From Ceriagrion tenellum (Eukaryota > Arthropoda > Insecta > Odonata > Coenagrionidae): DNA of 64,000 nucleotides. Of the stretch, positions 34,031 to 45,104 are shown in pieces. The notes under the pieces are model-generated. The model saw nothing but the letters and a program-made list of their open reading frames with translations. It ran no database searches and was not told where the DNA came from. The translations under genes and the position numbers were made by a program. Position 1 is the stretch's first letter, and the number at the start of each line of letters is the position of its first letter. The stretch covers positions 75,866,716-75,930,715 of the forward strand of contig OY720642.1 in the NCBI GenBank assembly GCA_963169105.1, read 5' to 3'.

Positions 34031-35213
34031 TAGAGAGATGACCGCATTATGACTGCGGCCGCGAGGACAAGTTTCACTGTATTTCTCTCTTAATTTGATT
34101 AAACACAATTTGGTATGGATTCTTCCCGATGTCGAACTTTAATTTATGGACGAATGCCGTGTGCGAGGGAAAAAGTTCGCCGATGCCAATTAGCTGTGAT
34201 GACTCGTCAGAATGGTCGGAGAACTTTATAATTTCCATAGAGGTGGTTCAAATCCATGGTGAATGGAAGGCATTGACGTGGAAAGAATATCTGTTAAAAC
34301 GCTTTTATCCGCAAGCCTCCGTAGAGGACTGGCGTTGCGGATTTTGACTTAAGCGTGATGGCATATGCTTTTTTCTGTGAGTCATTGCGATTAAAAAGAT
34401 TTTTGTCAAAAAATGGCCACCTCGTATTTGAAAACGTGAATAACTTGAACTGGTGCTGGTCTAGTCTGAACTTGTGCGAGAATATACGGAATTTTCAAAC
34501 TCTATATTTTAAATTATTCGTGTCAGATATTCCAAATAGGATGTTTAATATTCCTTTTCAGCGAGGGAGAGAACGTGAGATGCATCAATTGCTATTTCTT
34601 CGAGGGTTACCCAAAAAAGCAATGTCTCAATTTTTTCTCAAAAACCATTTATTCTATAAAAGTTAAATATGTTTATGTGACAGAATAATCTTCCATCCAC
34701 TTACTCGATTTTTCCACATAATCTTCTTCAAATTCTATTGCCTCCCTCCTGCGATTCACTAGAGCGTGTATGCCCTGCCAGTACCAGTCCTCGCTCTGGT
34801 TAGAGATCCTGGTTTCACAGCGCTAATCTTCTCTTTGTCGTCCAGAATAGTGGCAAGGAAAGGCACTTAGTATATTTATTCAAAATGGATTATAAAAGAA
34901 GAGAAAATACGAAGCAAATCAATTTTCTTCTCGTTTTTAATTTGTACCAGACTGGAATTTGCGAGCCTAAACCTCCAGTCTGTCCTCTGCAGAGTCCACA
35001 AAATCGGTCCAGTACTCAGATGTAAGATATGGTAGCGTTGTAATTATCTATTAAGACTTTGTGATCAATAGATATGCGTCTGTAGATGACATTGCAACAC
35101 ACTGATTTCTGTTATTAGGGAGTTCAAAAAAAGTGGGGAATTACATTTTGGCTAACCCTGTCATATCTTCGTCGCTCTTAGATAAATGATAATAGTCCCA
35201 TCGCCATAAATGC
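34031..35213. other. No recognised gene
   Basis: The plus-strand frames 34129-34347 (72 codons) and 34355-34666 (103 codons) lie close together and have a normal residue mix, but I recognise no domain. Their neighbours are repeats. Confidence 0.35.
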
Positions 35214-35505
35214 GGGGATCGGGTTGGTGTAGAGGCTATAGTACTAGTGGCTAGAACCATACGGGTGGCCAGAGTTCAAATCCGTACTGAGTTTTTTCAG
35301 GCGAAACCCAATTCCTACTTCAGTGTCTTGTGGAGGGCATTTCAAGAATAGTACTCCGTTTGTCGCATGAGACGTTAAACCGTGGCCTTTAAAGAGCAGA
35401 CTGATGCTGACACCAAGTTCCTATCCTACCTTCCTCTATTAACTATCCCCTATGGAGCAAATGACCATAGCTGTCGGTCACCTCTCCAAAATTCAATCAA
35501 TCCCG
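35214..35505 (+). mobile_element. tRNA-derived SINE, second copy of the 7238 family
   Basis: Aligns with 7238-7552 across the tRNA-like head (GGTTGGTGTAGAGGCTATAG ... GTTCAAATCC), the body (CGCATGAGACGTTAAACCGTG) and the tail (CAATCAATCC). Substitutions and a deletion after CCGTGGCC show it is older than the 7.2 kb copy. Confidence 0.85.
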
Positions 35506-36314
35506 CCATCAAAACTAGTATACTTCCATTTCTCTACGGCTCCACGATAGTAAATAGGAATAAATTGCAAGAACGATCACGTCTCGGTTCATCACCGTCT
35601 TCCTTTCTCATCGGGGGTTGCCGCTGCTATGTAAACGCTGTCCAACTTGTTCCTAACTTCTTCCCAGAATCTCGTTGCATCGCTACCTCTCCCCTCTTCC
35701 TCTGCCCCTCCTTATGGCGGCCGTAAAGTATCCGTCCGCGCGGGGTTGGGAGTAGCATAAGTCCGTCTCCATATCCTCCACACTTCTCCGCCTCTCTCGC
35801 CTTCATATTTCAACGCGCAACGCGTGTGTCTGTCTACTCCCGGAAAATCGGCTCCCTAGACACACCATATACGCGGCCTTCCCCCTTAAAATCCTCCCAA
35901 TTATTTTCTCGTCTTCATTTTCTCCTCCGTGGCCTTTCGGCGAGATTCATTTACGCCGCGGTCACGATTTCCCTCCCGTGATTCTTTACGGAGGTACCAG
36001 GATCGTGTTCTTACTCGGCGCGTGGAAAATATACTTGAGGAGACTGAGAGACCAATTGAGAATATTTTTAACATAGTATTTTTTTCGTAGCGTGACTATG
36101 TGTAATTTGCGGATAAAATTCACGGAAACACAAGACTTTCCCTAAATTTTTCCAGACAACGTTATCATGGAGTCTCGGGCGGATTGTATATCGTCTGAAA
36201 TCACGCTTTTGCTGGTTTAAGTATGAGCTGTTTGCGTGGCACCGAATGAAATTATTCACACTCCATTCAAAGAGTCTCGGCTACCTAAAATGTTAACAAG
36301 GAATTTTCACTAAG
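35506..36314. other. No gene; C/T-rich and CpG-richer 35570-36010
   Basis: 35570-36010 is C/T-rich with frequent CG, similar in composition to 24.6-25 kb and 41.9-42.3 kb. The minus frame 36068-36259 has no known motif. Confidence 0.4.
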
Positions 36315-36639
36315 GAATTTACGTACCAATTTATATATCTCGGCACGGAATCTAATTTCAATTTATTGAAATCAAGGTACTTGGACTCAATGTAGGCTAC
36401 TTGGAATACTCCCATAGATTTTAATTTGAGAAACCGTTACCGATTTAAAGTCTCAAAGCTCGGAAATCTTAAGTTTGTTGGCCCATGGCTGCAATAGTGA
36501 AATATAGACGGTGATGAGGTCCTATATCAGCCATTTTTTAAATCTCAATTTTCTCCTTATTGTGTATGCAAAAGATAGGACCTGCCTTCTATAATAAGTA
36601 GCTTTTTTGAACAATGATTTTTTTAAATGAATGAATGGA

Positions 36640-37125
36640 TGCCTTTATTTGCATTAAAAAACTTGGTCCTTCTAAGCCATAAGGCTTGTCAGAGGGTTCC
36701 ATTATTATATTACATAGTGGCATATTACAAGCATAACATTTAATAGTCTAAATAAAAATTACCCTACTGGTATATTGCTTACATTACATTTATATTACAT
36801 TATAATTTTAATTTCATAAAAATAATACAATGACAATTACATAGCATTTAAATTTATAAGGAATATTGAAACCAAAATAGGAAAAATTATTATTACTTAT
36901 AAATATCAGGTTGTTATAAGCTATTACATATTCACAATTTCGCTAATTAACCATTGTTTCACTTTTGTTTTAATTTCGGCCAAGGATTTTAGATTATGCA
37001 GAGTCTTAGGCATACAATTAAAGGTATGAGGTACAGCATACTTTAGCAACTTTTTACCATACGTATTCTTGTAATAATACGTTTCTAACAAAGGACTGTT
37101 ACGTTTATCCATACAATGTGTATTG
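36640..37125 (-). pseudogene. LINE C-terminal fragment inserted in tandem repeat
   Basis: The minus-strand frame 37112-36924 reads NSPLLETYYYKNTYGKKLLK, YAVPHTFNCMPKTLHNLKSL and AEIKTKVKQWL, the very end of an L2/CR1-like LINE ORF (YG...KY..P..WN.LP..I..L.S...FK..L...L). The 3' tail toward 36640 ends in ATTC repeats (CATTCATTCATTT). 5' truncated and inactive. Confidence 0.8.
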
Positions 37126-37489
37126 TTACATGGTATTTTATGCTCTCCTTTCCTTATTATATATTTCCTTTACTAACTAGGAATTTTATGAATACCAATC
37201 GAAACATCTAGACACGGGTTCCATTTTTTAATTTTTGATATCAGGACACTCGGAATCAATGTACGCTACTTGAAATACTCCTCTAAATTATGGTTGTGTT
37301 GAGTAACGCTTACCGATTCTATTCTCAGGCTTTGAAATCTTCTTATGCTTGTTGGCTATTGGCTGCAATAGTGGAAGGTAGGCTGTGAGGAGGTTCTTTG
37401 ACAACTTTTTTTAAAATTTGAATTATTTCCTTCTTATATATGCCATTGCTTTTCATAACGAGTTGTTTATTTAATCCTTGATTATTTCG

Positions 37490-37680
37490 GGTGATTTTGT
37501 TGCTTTCGGGTTTCGTTGCGTTACGTTATCTTGGTGATGACGTTTCGTGACCAATGCTAACCACATCTTCAGATCAAGTCGGAATCAGGGCTTTTGGACC
37601 TAATCTGAAGATGTGGTCAGCTTTGGTCACAAAACGTCATCTCCAAGGTAACGTAACGCAGTGAAAGCAACGGAATCACC
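37490..37680. mobile_element. Inverted element with two hammerhead-like cores
   Basis: Arms about 37490-37575 and 37601-37680 are inverted copies (GTTGCTTTC/GAAAGCAAC, CGTTACG/CGTAACG, CCACATCTTCAGAT/AATCTGAAGATGTGG), with about 25 bases between. Each arm has CTGAAGA, a long GTGGT/GGTCAC-type stem and (G/A)AAAC: plus-strand core 37605-37635, minus-strand core 37542-37572. It interrupts the 290-bp tandem repeat, which marks it as an insertion. Confidence 0.65.
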
Positions 37681-38096
37681 GCACTGCCGCGCTGCGATAG
37701 CCTTAAGCAGAAACTTGATTGATTCCATAACTAGACATTTTATACATACCAATGGAAACATCAAGACACTGGTTCCATTTTTAAATTAATGAAATCAAGG
37801 CGCTCGGAATCAATATAGGCCTCTTGGAATACGCCGCTAAATTTTTATTAGAGAAACGGTTGTGAAAATCAATTCACAGTCTTCGAAATCTTCTTATGTT
37901 TGCTAGCTTCAGGCTGCAGTAGATGAAAATAGGGTGTGATGAGGTTCTATCACAACAATTTTTGAAATCTGAATTATCTCCTTGCTATGTATGCAAAAGG
38001 GAGGACTTTACTTCGTATTTTTTGTGTCTTTTGTATCCTATTGCTGAAATAACTGTTTCTCAGTAATATTTAGCTGCAGCTCAGGATATTCTGAAT

Positions 38097-38480
38097 ATGT
38101 ATGAATGTGATAATATTTATTCCCCTCATTTACAAACCTTCTACGTGGACTGCGAAGTCGGCTTTTCCACAGATGTATGCCCTGGAAAGTCAAATAGTTC
38201 TACGTTGAAATTCTTCCTTTTCGGCATAGATTTCCCGGAGTTCAGAACGCAGCTTTTATGCAGCGTGCTGGTCGTTTTTCAGTACCATCGTTACGATGCA
38301 ACGCCCCGTCATATATCTTCCCTTGCAAGGGAATGCAAATTTGTAACATATCCGGGTTCTTATAAGGAACACGAGAAAGACGAGGTGTGTGGAAAAAGAC
38401 CTCTTGGCATCAGTCTCTTTGTTGCCAAGGGAATCATGGGACTAGCTCTTTCCCAGGATTTTCCCGGTACAATCATTTGA
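38097..38480 (+). other. Unassigned ORF, 127 codons
   Basis: ATG at 38097, stop at 38478-38480. The residue mix is ordinary (7 Cys, no low complexity), the composition is not skewed, and it does not overlap a recognised element. I see no signal peptide, membrane segment or known motif. Candidate readings are a fragment of an unrecognised transposon protein, a piece of a host exon, or chance; I favour one of the last two. Confidence 0.2.
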
Positions 38481-38663
38481 TTCCTTGGTCTTTACCCTTT
38501 TAAAAATGTTTCTAAGCACTTTACCCTAAACACCTCATCTCTTATTTCCTAGGGCCTTCCTTCTTCTTTGGTCTTGCTTGGTTGAATGTAACAAATTTAG
38601 GCAGAAATATCCTCCAATGGACGTAATTATTGGACCTACTCGTTAAAAGAGAGAAAAACTATT

Positions 38664-38846
38664 GGTCGGCCCCGGTGGCGACGGGGTAAAGTTCTCGCCT
38701 GCTAACCCGAGGGTCGTGGGTTCGAGTCCCGCCTGGGTAGAATATTATCCGCCCAGGACATGGGTGTTTGTGATCGTCCGGTGTTATAGTTATTCCCCTG
38801 ATATAAATTGGCCGTAGGTGCAGTATTCGGGGTAGTTAAGAGAAAT
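38664..38846 (+). mobile_element. tRNA-derived SINE, reference copy of family
   Basis: The head GGCCCCGGTGGCGACGGGGT is followed by a canonical B-box, GGTTCGAGTCC (38729-38739), then GCCTGGGTAGAAT, CAGGACATGGGTG, and a 3' part GTGCAGTATTCGGGGTAGTT. The end is an A/T-rich tail. Three minus-strand relatives lie at 21833, 32800 and 47724, which makes this the most frequent SINE of the window. Confidence 0.9.
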
Positions 38847-38870
38847 AATTAAATAAAAAGTATTTTCTGT

Positions 38871-39066
38871 GTTGGTTTAACGGAACTTTCAGTGACCAAC
38901 CACAACCTCTCAACCATAAATCCCCTCTGTGATGGTTCATGGGAATTTAAATTCATTTTTAATTCATGTTAATTCAAAAATAAACCTTCCCGTAAACCAC
39001 TACTGAGGGGTTCTCTAGTTGAGAGGCTATGGTCGGTCTGTAACGTTTTCGTTGAACCAAACAGAT
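38871..39066. mobile_element. Foldback (MITE-like) element
   Basis: The ends TGTTGGTTTAACGGAACTTT (38871) and, inverted, ...CGTTGAACCAAACA (to 39066) pair. The pairing continues inward through CAACCTCTCAAC/GTTGAGAGG and CCCCTC/GAGGGG, leaving a short interior. No coding capacity. It abuts the satellite on its right. Confidence 0.7.
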
Positions 39067-39091
39067 AATATTGGCGAAATTTCTTTACCTA

Positions 39092-40182
39092 AATTTGTTA
39101 CATTACGTGAACGTAGAGCTCGAGTTTCCTTGATTTGCTTCGTCGAGGTTTTCCTCTGCTGTTTGCATCAAACTCTATACAGCAATTTATATTTGGCACC
39201 AAATCTATCGTACTCTCAAAAGATAAGTATATGTCTATTCTATGATACCTATCTCAAGAGAATATATGATTTTGATGAGAAAAAATCTTGAAGTTCGTTT
39301 AAATAATCTTGATATTTGAAAAAATTCAAATATATAGGTTGTTCATATCTTTGAGAACATTTGTTGAGGGGCCGATTTTTTTGCAATTTGCATGAGTTTT
39401 ATATTTTGGTATTTTATTTTGTTACTTTTGAATATGTTACAACTTGTTACACGTTGTGTCCTTATAGCTCAAGTTTCTTTGATTTTCTTCGTCGAGATTT
39501 TCCTCTGCTGTTTGCATCAAACTCTATAAAGTAATTTATATTTGGCACCAAATCTATCGTACCCTCAAAAGATAAGTATATGTGTATCCTATGATACTTA
39601 TCTCAAGAGGCTCTTATGATTTTGATGAGGCAAAATCTTGAAGTTCGTTTAAATAATCTTGACATTTGAAAAATTCAAATATATAGGTTGTTCATATCTT
39701 TGAGAACATTTGTTGAGGGGCCGATTTTTTTGCAATTTGCATGAGTTTTATATTTGGGTATTTTATTTTGTTACTTTTTAATATGTTACAACTTGTTACA
39801 CGTTGTGTCCTTATAGCTCAAGTTTCTTTGATTTTCTTCGTCGAGATTTTCCTCTGTTGTTTGCATCAAACTCTATTAAGTAATTTATATTTGGCACCAA
39901 ATCTATCGTACTCTCAAAAGATAAGTATATGTGTATCCTATGATACTTATCTCAAGAGGCTCTTATGATTTTGATGAGGCAAAATCTTGAAGTTCGTTTA
40001 AATAATCTTGATATTCGAAAATTTCAATGAGGTTGTTCATTTTTTTGAGGTTTCAAATAATCTCGAGTAATTCAGTTAGCTTGTTCACATCTTAGGGAAA
40101 ATTTGTTAAGGGGCAGATTTTTAGCAATTTGGGTGAGTTTTATATTTGGGTATTTTATTTTGTGACTTTTGAAATTGCTACA
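39092..40182 (+). repeat. Tandem satellite, ~348-bp unit, about 3 units
   Basis: GTTGTTCATATCTTTGAGAA starts units at 39338 and 39687, and a diverged start lies at 40032 (periods 349 and 345). A partial unit precedes at 39092-39337, and a partial, rearranged one follows to about 40182. The two full units are nearly identical to each other; the first and last partial units are more diverged, as expected for an array edge homogenised from its centre. Frames 39019-39291 and 39741-39968 are the same repeat read twice and are not genes. Confidence 0.92.
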
Positions 40183-40709
40183 GTGAAAGTTGTGAGCGTA
40201 TGGTGGACTTAAGCATTGTTTTAAGCGGCAGTTAAAATATCAATTTGCTCAAATCGTGAGATTAGTTCATGGATTCGCCTGAGGAAAAACTAAAATCCAC
40301 GATCGGCTTCCAGACATTTCCTTTATATTTACAATGAAGCTTTACCAAATAGTTTTGGTGAGTTGCACAAGTTTTTGAATCCTAAAATTGCTCGAAATCT
40401 CAGTGGAGATGGGGGGGGGGTCAGTGATGGATACGGCAAAACGATTCAGCTGCTTTTAGTGACATTTTATTCGCACATTTCACAGTCACATCTCTCTGGA
40501 AAAGTTTAAATAGTGGAAAAATAAATACACATTTACTCAAACTCATATGTCTCATGTTAACTTTGCATAGCACCCACGTGGCTACAGTAAACAACGTTCC
40601 ACGTGAAGTGTTTCCACCGCGACTGTGTCAAGACAAATACTAAATTAAAGCATAAGAGAGCGCATCGGTAGTGACTTTGTGGAACATACGAATGTCCATA
40701 TTCGAATAG
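40183..40709. other. No recognised feature
   Basis: AT-rich with a G run near 40410-40420. Nothing supported. Confidence 0.5.
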
Positions 40710-40881
40710 TAACACTGGTACAATTTCCACTCTTACATTCTCAGCCACTCACCATGGTTTCAACACATTATGCCATCGTCAGGGTGCTGATGGCATAATG
40801 TGCTGATAATGGCAGGTATAGTGCGCTGAAACCATGGCCGGCGGTGGAAAATGTAAATGTGGACAATTTACCAGTGTTTAT
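40710..40881. mobile_element. Inverted element with two hammerhead-like cores
   Basis: The outer arms pair from ACACTGGTA (40710) / TACCAGTGT (to 40881) inward through TCCAC and CCATGGTTTCA/TGAAACCATGG. An inner perfect 14-bp palindrome joins 40764-40777 to 40789-40802. The plus-strand core has CTGATAA (40803-40809) and GAAAC (40828-40832); the minus-strand core has CTGACGA (40776-40782) and GAAAC (40757-40761). Same type as 22532, 37490 and 43272. Confidence 0.65.
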
Positions 40882-42436
40882 TTTCTGAATAACTGCCTTT
40901 TAGTTAATTGATTTTTTAAATCTTTCATTCACTGATGCCATTATTTCACGAATATATAATTATTAAACATGCAAACCCAAGGTAATTTAATATCGATTGT
41001 GTTCTTCCTTCGGTAAATTTGATCGCAACGCAAATAAGCCCACCTTTAAAGTGCTTTTTATTAACGTGTATTATTCCTAAGCATACCATTGTTTTTCAAG
41101 ATGGTGGAAATGGTTGCAAAGACCTGTATTGAAGGAAGAACAGGAGCGTAATCGAACCACCTTGCCACAGGCCCTGACAGTGGCGCAATTTCAATGAAGT
41201 TACAATATTGTTTATTTTAATTTTCGCAGTAATTAGCCATTTCTCAAAAAACAAGGCGGTGAAATGCATCTATTTTTATTTTCAATCATTTTTATCGGGA
41301 TTTTTCGCTCCTTAAAAAACAAATTTCCGTAGACACGGCATTTACATTAAGTATATCGAAAAACACTATTCTCTCGTATTCCTCCCATTTTATCGTCGAA
41401 TACCATTTAATTCCAAGTTCAATTTGGGAGAAAAATATCACGAAATGGTAAGATTTTGTTGTTGATATCAGATAGAGAGTATGTTGTTTATAAACATCTA
41501 GAATACAAATAAAGTAAAATATATGTCCTTTCTCAGTGGAAACACCTTAACATAGAGTATTTTTAACATTCGTAAATATATCCAGGTATAAAACTATTAA
41601 CAAAGAAAAAATCTAAACAAAGTATTGAGATTTGCATGACAGAGTGTATAGCTCGTCATACATGACTGGTTATGAACTTGTGTTGAAAAATAGCCTGTGT
41701 ACTCTTTAGTGCCGCAAGGTCCATTGCACGTCATATATCTATGTGGCACTACGTTTAGACATGAGCGTCAACCATCCAAAAAACGGGCCGGTTGATTCCC
41801 GGACCTCTTCGCCGTTTCCTCGTCGTGATAGCCCCACGAAAAATTATGCCCATCCTTATAAGTCATGCGAACTCTCATGAATTTATCTCGAGCGGCCCGG
41901 GAGTCTTTTGCAGTTCAACGATGCAGGGAGATCTGCAGGAGTGTGGAGAAAACAGCCGTCCGCTCGGCGCAATGGACGCCGATCCCCAAGCAATCGAGCG
42001 AAAAACTTCCGACCCACTTCCCCCATCCTCTCTCCCTGGTTTGACTTTCAGCCCTTCCCCTCCCAACCCCAGCCCCCGTCCCCCTCAAACCTCAACACGC
42101 ATCCCCCCCCCCCAACCGCCTCCATCCACTCTCCACCCTTTTTTGAAGGGCCGTTTCCCCGAGCGGTGTTGTCCAGTTCTTTAGGGCCATTCGTCTTCCG
42201 ACGCCGGACTCTGGGAATCTCTAGCGGCGTGGTCTACGGACGAGAGGAACGCCTCGGACCTTAGTCGCTGAACCACCGTTCCCCGCCCTTTCGTTACCAC
42301 TGCCGAAAAACTTCCTTATTATTCCATTTCCCTCACTGTGAATGGGTGGATTTCTGTGACGAATCGATTCCAATATATATAGATACACACCAAAACCTGT
42401 ATTAAGAGGCCACCACCTCTAATGAGATAATAGCCA
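40882..42436. other. No gene; CpG-rich, C-rich 41780-42290
   Basis: 40882-41750 is AT-rich and empty to my eye. 41780-42290 is C-rich with runs of C near 42107 and many CG. Overlapping frames 41792-42184 and 41908-42264 are Pro-rich products of that composition. 42391-42410 repeats the AAACCTGTATTAAG-GGCCACC terminus seen at 33452. Confidence 0.4.
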
Positions 42437-43016
42437 CTAAAGATAGTGCGAGCGAGATAGTTCCTTAATCATAATAGAGACCATATTTGATATATTCGTT
42501 GTAATTTCATCAACTGTGAGACACACGAATCAAATATTGCATTATTAATGGTGCAATAATATAGTTGTTGTTGGTGCAATAATATAATTGTATGACAGAA
42601 ATTGTAAGTAACCAAATGAAAATACCTAAATAAGTTTTTAACTTGACTCATTTTTTTCACGCAGTACATTTGAATTCCATCAAAACGGAAGGTTTATTGT
42701 GATCGCGAAGAATTTACTTCGGTGACGATATGATTAATTTTCAAAAATAAATGAGGAAACAAACTACACACTGTTGATTTTTTGACGAGATCTAAGTGTA
42801 GGAAATGCCTCATTTTTAATATAAGGTCTCTCTGGAGTGCATACACGTACCATTTCCCATATAGAAGGGCTGGTATTTTTTGGAAAATATCTCCAAAAGT
42901 ATTGTGGTAAGGAATTGAAGTTTTGGCGTCGTAAAAAAGAGTGAGATATTTATCATTAAAATGAGACCAAATTTATTGATTTCTAGGTAAAATGATATTT
43001 CGCTCAAACTACCTTA
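42437..43016 (+). mobile_element. TIR element, copy 1 (non-autonomous)
   Basis: It starts (A)AGATAGTGCGAGCGAGATAG at about 42439 and ends, inverted, TTTCGCTCAAACTACCTTA at 43016: matching termini of a DNA transposon. The internal ~540 bp has no meaningful coding. The interior aligns in order with copy 2, for example the CCCATATAGAAGGG/CCCATGTAAAATG and GCATACACGTACC/GCATACCCGTACC blocks. Confidence 0.75.
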
Positions 43017-43745
43017 AAGTAGTTTGAGAGAAATAGTTTCCCAGTCATAATGGAGACCATGTTCGAATTATACGTTTTGATTGCACCAGCTATAGGACAC
43101 ATAAATTAAATATTAAATTATAAATGGTGCAATAATATACCACTATACTACTAAAATTCCAAATAATTAGATAAAAGTATTTGAATAAGTCGTAAACATT
43201 GAATTTTAGATTCTGTCTCTGGCATTACTCAGTGGAACTCCATCATAATAAATGAAAGAACACTTGGTTATGATTCCACACTTTATTTGAAGCAACACGG
43301 CCTAGTATGCAGCATATCATGATAATTGTATGGTATGCTGAAATATAGGTTGTGTTGCCTCAAATAAAGTTTGGAATCATTACCGGGTTGTTTTTCATCC
43401 ATTAGGCATTTAACTTGATTCATTTTTTTCGCACGGTATGTTTAAAATTCTCTAAAAAGGGAAGGGTTTTTGTGACCCCGAAGGATTTACTGCGGTGACA
43501 ATGTGATTATTTTTAAAAAATAATTGAGAAAACATACAAAATACCCACTGTTAATTTTTTTACGAGATCAAGTTGATGGTAGTTCTTTATTTTTATAATG
43601 AGCTCTTTCTTGAGTGCATACCCGTACCTTTTCCCATGTAAAATGAATTGTATATTTTGGCAAATATCTCGGAAAGTAGTGTGGTAAAGGTTTAAGTTTT
43701 TGGTATCTGTGAAAAGATGATACGTTATTCCGACATTTTTTTCAG
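43015..43745 (+). mobile_element. TIR element, copy 2, interrupted
   Basis: Begins AAGTAGTTTGAGAGAAATAG directly against the end of copy 1, forming the palindrome CTCAAACTACCTTAAAGTAG...GAG at 43003-43028. It follows copy 1 colinearly to about 43745, where the expected right end is missing. It is interrupted by the 43272-43378 inverted element. Confidence 0.7.
43272..43378. mobile_element. Short inverted element inside TIR copy 2
   Basis: Arms 43272-43298 (GATTCCACACTTTATTTGAA...) and 43352-43378 match at 25 of 27 bases. The interior has (A)TGATAA and CTGAAAT, a decayed form of the hammerhead-like core. It is absent from TIR copy 1 at the equivalent position, so it is a secondary insertion. 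Confidence 0.65.
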
Positions 43746-45104
43746 GATTCGGACCTCTACGTAAGTGTAAGATATTTTTCCGTTTCAACTTTTTTTATAC
43801 GTCCATGAGTTAAAAAGTTAGGGTGAGATGTGGACTTACAATCTCACGATCCTTGATTCTTTTAATCGAGGCGTCATTTTATCACGCATTACTTTTCACC
43901 GCATCTTCTGACAATTACTTTTGGGTAGCATTACTCTGAGAATGAGTAAAATCATTACTTTTCTTGTATTTGTAAATATCTATCTTCACTGCATGAAGCA
44001 AACACATGTGACGTCCAGAAGAAAATGCAATAGTGGTCCATGTTGGGATTATATTGACCTATTGTAGATAATATTAGACAAAACACTCTCCTTCATCGTA
44101 AGAAATATTAACCAAGACTCAACTCTCTTCCTCCTATCTTGCATATGGCTTTACATTGATTGCCGGAAGTGCAGAGACACTTTTCCACATTGTGTGTTTT
44201 TTATGCTTTCGAGTACCAATAATAAATATTAGGAAATAGAGAGTAAATCAGCTTAGAGGTTCACTGCTTTTGGCTAATTGCGGAAGACTTTTTACTCCAC
44301 TAAAGGAAAAATGTATATACTGCCTATCTGGTTCTGATGCAGCAAATTCTAGCGTTTTGGCCCAATGTAAATATAAAAAAAAAACAATTTAATTCGACCT
44401 TACTGGTGTATTTTCAACTAAGGATTAATGACTTTCACAACTCTCAGAATTAAGGCCTCTTTGTAAGACGATGTACGGAGCGAATCAGCCCCGTAAAACA
44501 TTGAAAATTACACTGAAGTGCCTATATAGTTGAGTTTGGAAATATCGGCATCTTTTAAATCGATCGATCTATTGATAAAACATAGATTCAAATAGTGGAT
44601 TTGGGAGTACATACAAATTCTAGTTTCAGGCTTCATTTTACCTTCTAAATAGTTGGATTCTCAGGAGCAAAATGAGGAACACGGGGAAAAAATTTGCTCT
44701 TTCCAACAATGTTACTTTTGGCTTGCGTTCGCCATTGACGTCAATATCATTTTATTATAATTCTCTATTAATGTATGTGTATACTTTGCAGTACGCTGTC
44801 ATCTTGCTTGTCTCTACTCCTACACTCTTCAGTCATTCACCTTGAAAAACAGACCTCACCAAAAACACAGCATGCTCTCTGCCTCCCTCCCTCGACCTCT
44901 ATCGCGTCTCCCTATCTTCCTCAATCGCTTCTTCCCCTCTCCCTTTATACTGGCCATTCTCCCATCCGCTTCCGTGGGAGTGTACATGGACACCGATACA
45001 GGCAAGTTATTCCTAGATAATGACAAAATAGAAGTCATTCAAGTAATTGGGAAACATAATCATCCGGAATTGGTCCCGTACACTATAAAATAAGAATATG
45101 AGGG
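43746..45104. other. No recognised feature
   Basis: AT-rich. C/T-rich 44780-44990 opens short Ser/Leu/Pro frames on the plus strand (44775-45093) without motif. Confidence 0.5.

Larger units (their letters stand above)
36315..38010 (+). repeat. Decayed three-unit tandem repeat (~290 bp), split by two insertions
   Basis: Three diverged units run from (A)GGAATTTT..ACCAAT to TGTATGCAAAAG: about 36315-36635, 37166-37455 and 37716-38010. They share GGAATCAATGTA.GC-like, CTTGGAATAC and GGCTGCAATAG blocks in the same order and orientation. The first gap is filled by a minus-strand LINE tail (36640-37125) and the second by the inverted element at 37490-37680. Without the insertions the units would be adjacent. 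Confidence 0.75.

Noticed and set aside
39019..39968. Two related ORFs (90 and 75 codons) suggesting a duplicated gene
   Set aside because: They are the same satellite unit read twice; the similarity comes from the tandem repeat.
41125..41175. Possible minus-strand tRNA-like segment (GGTTCGATTACG)
   Set aside because: Only a B-box-like string; no A-box at the right distance and no stem pairing.
41792..42264. Pro-rich ORFs of 130 and 118 codons
   Set aside because: C-rich sequence with C runs; two frames open at once and no recognisable domain.
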